Assembly: GCA_964384375.1 (NCBI GenBank)
Contig: CAYLLN010000024.1
Coordinates: forward strand, 1-64,000
Direction of reading: 5' to 3'
Length of the DNA: 64,000 nucleotides
From: CAYLLN01 sp964384375
GTDB taxonomy: Bacteria; Planctomycetota; Planctomycetia; Pirellulales; Pirellulaceae
The notes under the pieces were generated by a model. It was not told the origin of the DNA and did no database searches. It worked only from the letters and a program-made list of their open reading frames with translations. Shown in pieces: positions 26,673 through 34,624 of this stretch. Numbering within the stretch: position 1 is the first letter of the stretch; every line of letters begins with the position of its first letter. Position numbers and translations under genes: made by a program.

Positions 26673-27500
26673 ATGATCCCCACACTGAACCAGATCTGTT
26701 GCCTCCATTCGCCGTTTGACCGCGACTTGGAAGAGTTCGCGGCCGGCAAGTGCGCGAGCGTTGAGGTCTGGCTGACGAAGCTCGAAGAGTACCTGAAGTC
26801 GCACACTCTGAAGGACGTGCGGTTCTGGCTCGAGAAGTTTGAGATCTCGCTTCCCGTCGCGAGCTTCCAGGGGGGCGTTGTGGCCAGCCAAGGGGATGCC
26901 CGGCGCGAGGCCTGGGAGCTGTTCACGCGTCGGCTCGATCTGTGTAAAGAACTCGGTATTGGCACCATCGTCGTCGCCTGCGACGTGCCGCCGCCGCTCA
27001 CGCAGCAGACCATCGAACGAGTGCAAGTCTCCCTTGTGCAGATCGCCCAAGAAACAGGCCGCTGCGGCTTGCGGGCGGCACTGGAATTTCAAGCCACGAG
27101 CAGCTTCGGCAACAACCTGCAAACAGCCGCGGCCTTGGTGGGCGAAGTCGGCAGTCCGCACTTGGGCCTGTGCCTGGATGTGTTTCACTTCCATATCGGG
27201 CCGAGCAAGACCGAGGATCTCGCGTACCTGACGCGGGACAACCTCTTTCACGTGCAGCTTTGCGATCTGGCCGATACGCCCCGAGAACTTGCTCGCGACG
27301 GCGGCCGCATCCTGCCTGGTGACGGCGATTTCGACCTGACCACAATCGTCGAGCGGCTCCGCCAGATCGACTATCGCGGTCCGGTGTCGCTCGAACTCAT
27401 GAACCCGCAGCTCTGGCAAGTTCCCGCGCGCCAACTCGGCGAAATCGGCATGACCGCGCTGCGGAAGGTACTTGGACAGGCTGGTACGCCCGCTCGCTGA
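26673..27500 (+). CDS. TIM-barrel sugar-phosphate isomerase/epimerase family protein
   Basis: 275 aa from the ATG at 26673, chosen because the family core begins MIPTLNQICCLHSPFDRDLEEFA; upstream in-frame starts at 26625 or 26616 would add a non-family tail. Xylose-isomerase-like barrel features: LGIGTIVVACDVP, RAALEFQATSSFGNN, HLGLCLDVFHFHIG (metal-binding), NLFHVQLCDL and GPVSLELMNPQ. Likely binds a divalent metal and acts on a sugar or inosose-like compound. Directly follows the ROK gene, so both may serve one sugar pathway. Confidence 0.83.
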   Translation: MIPTLNQICCLHSPFDRDLEEFAAGKCASVEVWLTKLEEYLKSHTLKDVRFWLEKFEISLPVASFQGGVVASQGDARREAWELFTRRLDLCKELGIGTIVVACDVPPPLTQQTIERVQVSLVQIAQETGRCGLRAALEFQATSSFGNNLQTAAALVGEVGSPHLGLCLDVFHFHIGPSKTEDLAYLTRDNLFHVQLCDLADTPRELARDGGRILPGDGDFDLTTIVERLRQIDYRGPVSLELMNPQLWQVPARQLGEIGMTALRKVLGQAGTPAR

Positions 27501-27721
27501 ATCAGCGTATTCATAGGCCGAATCGACACTCCGGCCCACACATCGCTACAGCCGGCATAACCGGACAAGTTTTACCAACTTACCTCATTTTGCGGCGGTG
27601 CGACTTCATGGCGGACCGCCCGGCTGCCGAAATAACGGGAGCGTCACTGTTCGGGATCGCGGCGGCTTCCGGGGAGTCGCCCTCCCGCCCTCGTACCGGA
27701 GCGAGGGAGCACCCTGCCAGG

Positions 27722-28006
27722 ATGGCTTCCACGATCGAAGGTCAGGCAATGCCCGCAGAAACCACCACGCTAGCCCAGCGAGTGGAAGGAGCCATCGTCG
27801 CCAATCCGTTTTTCAGCGGCCGCCGCTGGCGGTTCGAAGCCGAGGAAGGGCGGGTCGTGCTGTCGGGAAGCGTCAGCACGTACTTTCAGAAGCAGATGGC
27901 GCAGGAAATCATCCGCCGCGTCGAAGGGGTCGAGCAAATCGACAACTGCCTTGAAGTGCATTGGCCGACCGAGAGCGAGGACCGCCTCGTCTGCCTGGCT
28001 CGGTGA
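27722..28006 (+). CDS. BON-domain protein
   Basis: 94 aa from 27722; 27749 is an alternative start. A single BON domain fills the protein: LAQRVEGAIVANPFFSGRRWRFEAEEGRVVLSG, then TYFQKQMAQEIIRRVEGVEQIDNCLEV. No signal peptide. BON domains bind phospholipid or act in osmotic-stress and secretin-like proteins; a cytoplasmic single-BON protein is usual in planctomycetes. The 90 bases before it hold no clear promoter. Confidence 0.8.
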   Translation: MASTIEGQAMPAETTTLAQRVEGAIVANPFFSGRRWRFEAEEGRVVLSGSVSTYFQKQMAQEIIRRVEGVEQIDNCLEVHWPTESEDRLVCLAR

Positions 28007-28267
28007 ACTGCCCGCTCGCTTCTGTACTTAGACTGCAGACAAGCCGCCAATGCGCAAGTCTCTGTCCGGCATAGACTTGCTGTTCGCGTGCCGCTGAGGC
28101 AGGCCGGCCCTTCCGCCGATTCACTGATCCGCCCAATTCAATCCTTTTCCCGCCCGTTTGGTTGACACTCCCCCGCACGGCGATTACAAGTTGACCGCAG
28201 GAAGGAGCCCACTCGTTCGTTGCATCTACGCAACTCGCCGCTCGTTACCGCACGCATCCTGCCTGTC

Positions 28268-29365
28268 ATGACCAAGAAGAAGAACTCCGGCGGCGGTTCG
28301 ACCAATTCGGTCCAGAAGGAACTTCAGCGGCTGGATCGCGATCTCTTGCGGCTCTTGTCTGATCGGGCGCGAGCCAGCCAGAAGCTGGCGAAGCTGCGGC
28401 AGAACGGCGGCGGGCCGCTCTATGATTTGACCGAGGAACAGACGGCACTTGGCGATCTCGTCACGCAGAACAAAGGTCCGCTCGACGAACGGGCGATTCG
28501 CTCGATCTATCGCGAGGTGCTTGGAGCGGTTCGCACGCTCGTCAAGCCGGTGCGGGTCGCCTACCTCGGGCCGAAATACAGCTTCAGCCACCTGGCCGCG
28601 ATGGATCGTTTTGGCGATGGCCCCGATCTGACCCCGGTGGCGACGATCAAAGCGGTGTTCGAGTCGCTCCACTTCGGCCAGGCCGACTACGGCATGGTGC
28701 CGATCGAGAATTCGACCGACGGACGGATCGTTGATACGCTCGATATGTTCGCCCGCCTGCCGACGCGAATCACCGGTGAGGTGCAACTGGCGATCCATCA
28801 CTTCCTGCTCGGCAAATGCCCGCGCGGCGAAGTGACCGAGGTTTATAGCAAGCCGCAGGCTCTTTCGCAGTGCCGCGAGTGGCTGGCAAAAAATCTGCCG
28901 CAGGCGAAACAGGTGGAGATGACGAGCACCGCGGTCGCGGCGCAGATCGCTGCCGACAAGCCGGGCGCAGCGGCCATCGCCAGCCAGGAAGCGGGCCTGC
29001 ACTACGGCCTGGCGGTGATCGACGCGAGCATCGAAGACAATCGCAACAACGTCACGCGCTTTGCCGTCATCGGCGGGCAGGAACCGCACCGCACGGGGCG
29101 CGACAAAACGGCCTTGATGTTCGAGATCGCCCACAAGCCGGGTTCGCTGGCCGATGCGATGCTCGTTTTCAAGCGCGGCCGGCTGAATCTAACGTGGATC
29201 GAGTCGTTCCCGATGCCAAACTCGAAGAACGAGTATTTGTTCTTTGTCGAGCTCGAAGGGCACCAGGCCGATTCGCGCGTGAAGAAGGCCTTGCAAGCGC
29301 TGGCTCGCAAAACGGCGCGGCTGGAGATCCTCGGCAGCTATCCACGGAGCGAGCCAGTGGGGTAG
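28268..29365 (+). CDS. pheA: P-protein: chorismate mutase-like / prephenate dehydratase / ACT
   Basis: 365 aa from the ATG at 28268. Residues about 15-90 are an AroQ-like helical domain (LDRDLLRLLSDRARASQKLAKL). The prephenate dehydratase domain runs about 95-275: VAYLGPKYSFSHLAA, DYGMVPIENSTDGRIVDTLDM and the catalytic Thr-Arg-Phe in NNVTRFAVIGG. An ACT domain follows (ALMFEIAHKPGSLADAM). It converts prephenate to phenylpyruvate in phenylalanine synthesis. The mutase motif YDxxRE reads YDLTEEQ, so that activity may be lost, and the ACT motifs GALV and ESRP read GSLA and ESFP, so Phe feedback may be altered. Confidence 0.92.
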   Translation: MTKKKNSGGGSTNSVQKELQRLDRDLLRLLSDRARASQKLAKLRQNGGGPLYDLTEEQTALGDLVTQNKGPLDERAIRSIYREVLGAVRTLVKPVRVAYLGPKYSFSHLAAMDRFGDGPDLTPVATIKAVFESLHFGQADYGMVPIENSTDGRIVDTLDMFARLPTRITGEVQLAIHHFLLGKCPRGEVTEVYSKPQALSQCREWLAKNLPQAKQVEMTSTAVAAQIAADKPGAAAIASQEAGLHYGLAVIDASIEDNRNNVTRFAVIGGQEPHRTGRDKTALMFEIAHKPGSLADAMLVFKRGRLNLTWIESFPMPNSKNEYLFFVELEGHQADSRVKKALQALARKTARLEILGSYPRSEPVG

Positions 29366-29399
29366 CCGCGTTCGCAAGTTGTGGGATTGCCGAACGGAA

Positions 29400-29792
29400 C
29401 TATCCGGCTGCCTTCAACTCCGCCAAATGCTGGGCGGTTCCTACGAGGCGGTCCCAATTGGCCTGAATGTACTCCGGCGGGCCGCCAATCTGGGCGACGT
29501 ACTGCGCGACGTGCTCCGTCGGCACCATCTCGATGGCATTCCACGGGCAGACGGTCAGCTCGTAGGGGTTCGTCTTTTTCTGCGGGATGTGGACGCACAC
29601 TTCGCAGCCGACGCACCGCTCGATGTCGATCTCGCACCAGGCCTGATTCCCCTTCACGCCGTGGTTCATTTCCTTCAGCGAGATGCAATCGACGGGGCAA
29701 ACCTCGAGGCACGACTCACAGCCGGTGCAATTGTCGGCATTGATGACCGCCAATTCCTTGGGGAGCTTTTTGCGGGGACCGGCTTTGGCCAT
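29400..29792 (-). CDS. 4Fe-4S dicluster ferredoxin
   Basis: 130 aa, cytoplasmic. First cluster motif CTGCESCLEVCP; second CVGCEVC with the fourth cysteine displaced after an insertion (CPWNAI), as in some bacterial 7-8Fe ferredoxins. The basic N-terminus (MAKAGPRKKLPKE) and the C-terminal tail (AQYVAQIGGPPEYIQANWDRL) are conserved planctomycete additions. An electron carrier; partner not in the window. Convergent with pheA. Confidence 0.9.
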   Translation of the reverse strand: MAKAGPRKKLPKELAVINADNCTGCESCLEVCPVDCISLKEMNHGVKGNQAWCEIDIERCVGCEVCVHIPQKKTNPYELTVCPWNAIEMVPTEHVAQYVAQIGGPPEYIQANWDRLVGTAQHLAELKAAG

Positions 29793-30030
29793 GATCGGAA
29801 GTCCGTGCTAGGCAAGGCTTTGCAGAGGGGCGGCGCGACAATGCGGCCCCAGCCGTGATTTTTTTCACAAGCTGCTTCTGGATTATACGTCCTTCGCTGG
29901 CCGTCGCCAATCGGCACGGGAACGACCAAAGCGTTCGAGGGACTGACGGCAGGAAATTCGCCAAAGGTTGCGACCGCCTGCTATCGCACGTAAACTGCGG
30001 GCCAGTTTCAACTTGCGAAAGGAAGGCGGA

Positions 30031-31560
30031 ATGCACGGTTTCGAGGAAGCAGGTCCGGGGCTCCCCGACGACCCCAACGACAAGCGGCCGTGGTACAAGC
30101 TGCTCACGCGCTATCACTGGTTCGTGCTCATCGTCGCGGCTTTGGGGTGGCTGTTCGACTGCCTCGATCAGCAGTTGTTCATTCTGGCCCGGCCTGCGGC
30201 GATGAAGGAACTGATTCCGGGAACTCCGGACATCGATGCGACAAAGTTGGCGAAGATCCGCAGCGACGCCGGCGATGTCGCCACCTCCGTTTTCATTGCC
30301 GGTTGGGCAACCGGTGGGCTGATCTTCGGCATGCTTGGCGACCGGATTGGCCGAGCCAAGACGATGATCCTCACAATTCTGATTTACTCAGCATGTACGG
30401 GGCTCAGTGCGCTTTCCGTGTCCGTGTACGACTTCGCGCTATATCGTTTTCTCACCGGCTTAGGAGTCGGCGGTGAATTCGCGGTTGGCGTCGCCTTGGT
30501 CGCCGAAGTAATGCCCTCGCGCGCGCGAACGTATGCACTTTCTCTGCTACAGGCGCTTTCGGCATTCGGCAACATCAGTGCCGCGTTCATCAACATGGGC
30601 CTCGGCCTGGCAGAAGGTGAAGGACTGGTGCAAAGTCCTTGGCGCGTAATGTTTGTCATCGGGGCATTACCGGCTTTGCTCGCGCTTGTGATTCGGCGCA
30701 ATCTCAAGGAGCCGGAGCGTTGGCAGCAGGCTTCGCACGATGGTGCCGTGACCAAGCAGCTTGGTTCTTACCGGGAATTGTTTGCAGACCCTCGTTGGCG
30801 AAAACACGCCTTGCTCGGTCTCGTGCTCGCTAGTTCGGGCGTCATTGGCCTGTGGGCCATCGGGTTTTACACGCCCGATCTGTATCGCACCGTGCAGAAT
30901 CGCGAAGTTCCCGAGCGTGTCTTCGCGAGCGCGATTGTCGCTAGCCAGCAGGCTGGCGATACCAATCGCACCGCGGCACTGAAACAACTTCAATCGTTGG
31001 CCGCGGACAAGAAGGAAATCCCGTCCGACCTGAAGGAACTCAAGGCCGAGATGGACAAGAAGATCAGCGGATCACTCACTTTCTGGCAGAGTTTTCCCTC
31101 AATCGCCCTCAACGTCGGCGCATTCTTTGGAATGTTCGGCTTCGGAGCTGTAGCGCAGCGCATCGGCCGGAAGCCGACCTTTGTGATCGCGCTCCTAGCC
31201 GCGGGAGCGAGTACGGTTGTGACGTTCCTGCTATTGAATTCTCTCTGGCAGGTCTTTGTGCTCGTTCCCATCATGGGCTTTTGCCAGTTGTCGCTGTTCG
31301 CCGGATATGCGATCTACTTTCCTGAGCTATTTCCCACGCGGCTTCGCTCGACGGGGACGAGCTTTTGTTACAACGTCGGGCGATTCTTGGCGGCTCTCGG
31401 TCCACTCGTCAAGTCGTTCATTACGAATACGTTCTTTGGCCACTTCGATGAAGTGACGCGGTTTCGGTATGCGGGCGTGGCAATGTGTGTGGTTTTCCTG
31501 CTGGGCCTCTTCGTGCTTCCGTTCCTGCCCGAAACCAAGGGGAAGCCGCTGCCGGAGTAG
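30031..31560 (+). CDS. MFS transporter
   Basis: 509 aa from the ATG at 30031, which has GGAAGGCGGA upstream. Twelve-helix layout: first helix WFVLIVAALGWLFDCLDQQL; loop 2-3 motif A GMLGDRIGRAKTM; a second copy after the central loop (GAVAQRIGRKPTF). Helix 4 is YRFLTGLGVGGEFAVG. A long hydrophilic central segment (residues about 285-360, KQLQSLAADKKEIPSDLKEL) is larger than usual. Resembles sugar-acid or sialate-type MFS carriers (SHS family), but substrate is not determined. Flanking genes give no clue. Confidence 0.9.
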   Translation: MHGFEEAGPGLPDDPNDKRPWYKLLTRYHWFVLIVAALGWLFDCLDQQLFILARPAAMKELIPGTPDIDATKLAKIRSDAGDVATSVFIAGWATGGLIFGMLGDRIGRAKTMILTILIYSACTGLSALSVSVYDFALYRFLTGLGVGGEFAVGVALVAEVMPSRARTYALSLLQALSAFGNISAAFINMGLGLAEGEGLVQSPWRVMFVIGALPALLALVIRRNLKEPERWQQASHDGAVTKQLGSYRELFADPRWRKHALLGLVLASSGVIGLWAIGFYTPDLYRTVQNREVPERVFASAIVASQQAGDTNRTAALKQLQSLAADKKEIPSDLKELKAEMDKKISGSLTFWQSFPSIALNVGAFFGMFGFGAVAQRIGRKPTFVIALLAAGASTVVTFLLLNSLWQVFVLVPIMGFCQLSLFAGYAIYFPELFPTRLRSTGTSFCYNVGRFLAALGPLVKSFITNTFFGHFDEVTRFRYAGVAMCVVFLLGLFVLPFLPETKGKPLPE

Positions 31561-31583
31561 TTGCAGGTATTCAATCAAACGCA

Positions 31584-31615
31584 CACTCGGCGCGGGCCGT
31601 GGCCGACGCCGAGTG
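31584..31615. terminator. Possible bidirectional terminator between convergent genes
   Basis: CACTCGGCG and CGCCGAGTG form a 9-bp stem around a 14-base loop between the MFS gene and the leftward gene at 31635. Neither side has a strong T-tract. Confidence 0.4.
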
Positions 31616-31634
31616 CGGTTGATTTCGATCGCGG

Positions 31635-32015
31635 CTAGTCGTTCACCGCGACCAGCGATTGTTCGCGAATCCGATCGCGGCGATACAGTTCGCTCGCCCG
31701 GCGCTGGCGGGCGACGGCTTGCGCCTTCGCCTTCCGCTCCGCCTGCTTGGCTGCCTTCTGTGCCGCGACGACCGCCTGTTGCCGGGCGTAGGCCGCTTGG
31801 ACCATCTGCGCCGCCATGACGTCACTGGCCCACGAGCCAGGACCGGTCAGAAGCTGGGCACTGCCGGACGATGTCGTCGTGCCGGTAGAAGTAGTCGAAG
31901 TCGCTGCCTGAGATCCGCCGCCGCCACCACCTCCGCGGCACTGCGCACAAGCATTGTCAGCACAGCACACCACGAGCGCAAGCGCGCACGCGCCTGCCAA
32001 AATCAAAGCCTTCAT
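31635..32015 (-). CDS. Secreted small Ala/Arg-rich protein
   Basis: 126 aa from the ATG at 32015, supported by a strong GAGGAGG site. Signal peptide (ALILAGACALALVVCCADNACA), a short Gly run, a Ser/Thr-rich linker (SQAATSTTSTGTTTSSG) and a positively charged helix (AAQKAAKQAERKAKAQAVARQRRASELYRR). Small basic helical proteins like this are frequent in planctomycete envelopes; function unknown. Confidence 0.65.
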   Translation of the reverse strand: MKALILAGACALALVVCCADNACAQCRGGGGGGGSQAATSTTSTGTTTSSGSAQLLTGPGSWASDVMAAQMVQAAYARQQAVVAAQKAAKQAERKAKAQAVARQRRASELYRRDRIREQSLVAVND

Positions 32016-32255
32016 GAGAAGCCTCCTCACGCGCGTGCCTTTGATAGCACACGCGGTTCCGCGAGCCATGCCCCTGACTTCCGGATGAATCCGGTGCGGA
32101 CCCGGGCCGAGAGTTCGGCCAACCAAGAGACAACGTGATTAGATGCGTCCCTATTGCAGAAGTCCAATGCGGCGATGCGCATTCTTCAATTACTAAAAGG
32201 TCGCGCTCGCCTCCGCCTTACGACAAAACGCTTCTTTCTGTCCCCTGTCTCCTCA

Positions 32256-32280
32256 GTGGGCTCACGCCCACCGCTCGCCT
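32256..32280 (+). repeat. Hairpin repeat ending CGCTCGCC (copy 1)
   Basis: GTGGGCTCACGCCCAC followed by CGCTCGCCT. Stem GTGGGC/GCCCAC with a 4-base loop TCAC. Related to the copies at 33671-33698 (inverted) and 33726-33754. Confidence 0.7.
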
Positions 32281-32291
32281 CCCCGCTGTCT

Positions 32292-32334
32292 CCTCAAAAA
32301 GAAAGGCCCGGTCCTCCAGGCGGAGGACCGGGCC
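32292..32334 (-). terminator. Strong intrinsic terminator, leftward
   Basis: A perfect 13-bp stem (GGCCCGGTCCTCC at 32305-32317 with its complement at 32322-32334) and a 4-base loop. Read leftward it is followed by TTTCTTTTTGAGG. It ends the structured RNA candidate, or the transcript from the proline-rich gene at 32716-33498. Confidence 0.85.
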
Positions 32335-32405
32335 CCAGGTAGCTCGTCAACGATCGGTGATCTGTGACGAGGGGTTTGGTGGCTGCCTAAGCAGCCCGCC
32401 GGCTG

Positions 32406-32444
32406 TCAGCAGGCGCCACCTCGGCTGGTACAGACAAAACTCAC
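32406..32444 (-). CDS. Mini-ORF of 12 codons with strong ribosome site
   Basis: GTG start 6 bases after AGGAGGT, coding MSFVCTSRGGAC with GTG read as Met, then TGA. Two cysteines at positions 5 and 12 could form a disulfide. No family recognised. The ribosome site is better than that of most genes in this window, which is the main reason to take it seriously. Confidence 0.4.
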   Translation of the reverse strand: MSFVCTSRGGAC

Positions 32445-32715
32445 TAGACCACCTCCTTTCCAACTAGAGTGACCCCGGTTCGGCCGCGATGCCGTAAGAT
32501 GCGGCCTACTACGAGCTTGCTAGTCCCGTCGCGCCGCGGAGCGCGACACGTCTATGCTTATGATTGATCCCCACGGCATGAAAATCAAGAGCGAAATCGT
32601 GGCAAGAGGTTCGCGCGAGAATTCGCAGCATCTGGGTCGTAGTTGCTGTCAGCCGGCACTTTGGCGATGTTGAAACGCATCACAGCGGGCATAAGTCCCG
32701 CCGGGCCGGAGGCAC

Positions 32716-33498
32716 CTACCGTCCCGGCATCCCCTTCAGGGGGACGATGTTTTTCGGCGGGCGCGGCGTTGATTTGGGGATCGTGTTCCGCGGAGGGAGC
32801 GTCGTTGCCGGCGGGTCCATCGGCAGTTGCACCTCGGGCGCCAGCTCGACAATTGGTGCACCGGCCGGCTTGGGCTCGGGGGGCGTTGTCGCCTTCGGAG
32901 CAGGCTGCACCGGACGCTCGTTGGCGACCGGAGGGAGCTCGTTCATCGGCGGCAGGTTGGCGGGAACCTTGGGGGATGATGGTTCGACCGGTGTCAGCGG
33001 CAGCATGGGTGACGGAACGACCGCGGGCCCCTCTGCTTCCGGCGTGGGGACCGGCATCGGATTGAACTCGGGCGAAGGGGGCGGCGCGGGCTGCGGCGTC
33101 TCGTCGCGGTAATACAAGCCGTCCGCCGGCAGCGGATCGTAGCCCAGATCAAAGCCGATCGGCTGCGACTGGCAATGCACGCACGTGGCCGAGTGGCGAG
33201 CGCGAGGCATCAGCAGGCTTTCGAGCCAGGCAACGAGCGAGCGGAGCGGCCGAAAGCTCGGCGGCCGTGGCCCGGCAAGCATCCGTCGGGCCTCGGTCCA
33301 GTCGTGCTCGATCGCTGCCCCGCGATACCCTTCCCACGGCCCTGCATTGGGGATCGCGAAGTGTGGCGAGGGAGGCGGCGCGAAGAGCCGGTCCGTGCAA
33401 CTGGGCGGAGCATCGGCCAGCACGCTCCGGCCTGCCAGCGCAGCCGCAAGCGCCACCGTCCAAACCGTCACGCGCGCCAAGAGCGCCACTTGCTTCAT
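32716..33498 (-). CDS. Secreted proline-rich protein
   Basis: 260 aa from the ATG at 33498 (33528 possible). Signal peptide (VTVWTVALAAALAGRSVLA-DA). The first half is semi-globular and has CVHCQSQPIGFDLGYDP, a C-x-x-C pair. The second half is Pro/Glu/Pro-Val-rich (PAPPPSPEFNPMPVPTPE, PPEPKPAGAPIVELAP), ending with a basic tail. Looks like an envelope-spanning or cell-surface linker protein. Function unknown. Confidence 0.6.
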   Translation of the reverse strand: MKQVALLARVTVWTVALAAALAGRSVLADAPPSCTDRLFAPPPSPHFAIPNAGPWEGYRGAAIEHDWTEARRMLAGPRPPSFRPLRSLVAWLESLLMPRARHSATCVHCQSQPIGFDLGYDPLPADGLYYRDETPQPAPPPSPEFNPMPVPTPEAEGPAVVPSPMLPLTPVEPSSPKVPANLPPMNELPPVANERPVQPAPKATTPPEPKPAGAPIVELAPEVQLPMDPPATTLPPRNTIPKSTPRPPKNIVPLKGMPGR

Positions 33499-33670
33499 TG
33501 CCGCTGCCACCCTTCCGCCCGGAACCATGCGATTCTCGTGCAGAATGTATCGTCTCGGAGCAAGCGGCATCCGGCGAATCGTGATGCTAGCCGCGACAAT
33601 CGGCAGGTCCGGTACGACGGGCGCGATGCGACGAACCGGCGCAATGCGGGCAACCGAGCCAGAACGACAG

Positions 33671-33754
33671 GGCGAGCGGGGTGCGTAAGCACCCCGATAG
33701 TCAGGCGTGGATGCGACGGCAAGTCATCGGGAGGCTCACGCCTCCCGCTCGCCT
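33671..33754. repeat. Inverted pair of CGCTCGCC hairpin repeats (copies 2 and 3)
   Basis: At 33671-33698 the repeat is in reverse orientation (stem GGGGTGC/GCACCCC); at 33726-33754 it is forward (stem GGGAGGC/GCCTCCC, then CGCTCGCC). The two agree at 24 of 28 positions, and the stem differences are compensatory. The forward copy runs into the end of the leftward gene at 33753. Confidence 0.75.
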
Positions 33755-34418
33755 AATCCTGAAACTCACCCGACCGCTGCCGGTGCTCTCGGCACAATCG
33801 GAAGAATCGGCAGGCGAGCATCAGGGCGGCAGCTCCCGCCACGGCCGACCCGATCCGAGCCCAGTACGATCCGTCGATGATTGCGACGGCGGCCAGAGCA
33901 CACGAGAAGACCGACGTGGCCATCGCCGCCACAAACTTCACGCGGGCTTCGACTTTCAGCTCCCTGCAAGCGTGCAGGACGATCGCGTTGTTGGCGTTCT
34001 GATTGGCCAATTCCCGCAGAGCCGCCATCTGCTCGCGGCGCTCGGGCGCCGGCAGAATCTCGCGCGGCACGGTGATCTTCACCGATTCCGGTTCGGGAGG
34101 TGCGTAGGGAACCGTTGCCGTACCCGACGAACTGCCGGGTGTGGCGGCCGGCTTGTTCCCCGTCATCCGCTCCATGAACTTGCCGAGGTACGCCTCGAGC
34201 GACTCGGCATCTTCTTCCTCCGTGGTCGTCGCTGCCGACTGTGCCGGGTTTGACGAAGCTGCGGACGAAGACGAGCGGGCAAGTTCCCGCTCGACCACGC
34301 CGCTGAGCTTGTCCAGGCCGGTGAAGACCTGCGTCTCGGCATACGACCCGGCCGATCGGCTCGGGCTTGGCGATTCTGCCGGTTGTTCGGGTGAAGCGGT
34401 TTTGAGTTGACGTTCCAT
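33753..34418 (-). CDS. Membrane protein with long cytoplasmic N-terminal region
   Basis: 221 aa from the ATG at 34418. Residues 1-130 are polar, Ser/Ala/Glu-rich and likely disordered (SSSSAASSNPAQSAATTTEEEDAE). A helical region follows (REQMAALRELANQNANNAIV), then two membrane helices (FVAAMATSVFSCALAAVAII and IGSAVAGAAALMLACRFFRL) and a basic tail. No family recognised. Divergent from the proline-rich gene at 34625, with 206 bases between them. Confidence 0.6.
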   Translation of the reverse strand: MERQLKTASPEQPAESPSPSRSAGSYAETQVFTGLDKLSGVVERELARSSSSAASSNPAQSAATTTEEEDAESLEAYLGKFMERMTGNKPAATPGSSSGTATVPYAPPEPESVKITVPREILPAPERREQMAALRELANQNANNAIVLHACRELKVEARVKFVAAMATSVFSCALAAVAIIDGSYWARIGSAVAGAAALMLACRFFRLCREHRQRSGEFQD

Positions 34419-34624
34419 AAGTAGTCCCACGGACCAGCGGCACGATGCGATGTTCCAGCCGTTGCCCCAGAGTAAGTAGGTCGCGGTTGGGGCCGTGTCC
34501 AATCGCCGCTGCAAATCGCCAAGCCGACATTGCCGGACCAAATCGTGTTGAGTTTCGCCAGCGCCAACCTACGTTTGTCCAAGCCGGATGCCCGTCTTCA
34601 CCCTCACCGCGGCGCGCAGCGACC

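Larger units (their letters stand above)
32292..32460 (-). ncRNA. Candidate structured RNA / leader with a mini-ORF
   Basis: Read leftward, about 170 bases: a near-ideal Shine-Dalgarno (AAAGGAGGTGG), a 12-codon ORF (32406-32444), a hairpin GGCTGC-TTAG-GCAGCC (32381-32396), a second hairpin CTCGTCA...TGACGAG (arms 32365-32371 and 32343-32349), then the terminator at 32305-32334. No other gene starts after it on this strand before the terminator. The region may be a small RNA, a small-protein gene, or a 3' UTR of the proline-rich gene 270 bases upstream. The boundary at 32460 is arbitrary. Confidence 0.5.
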
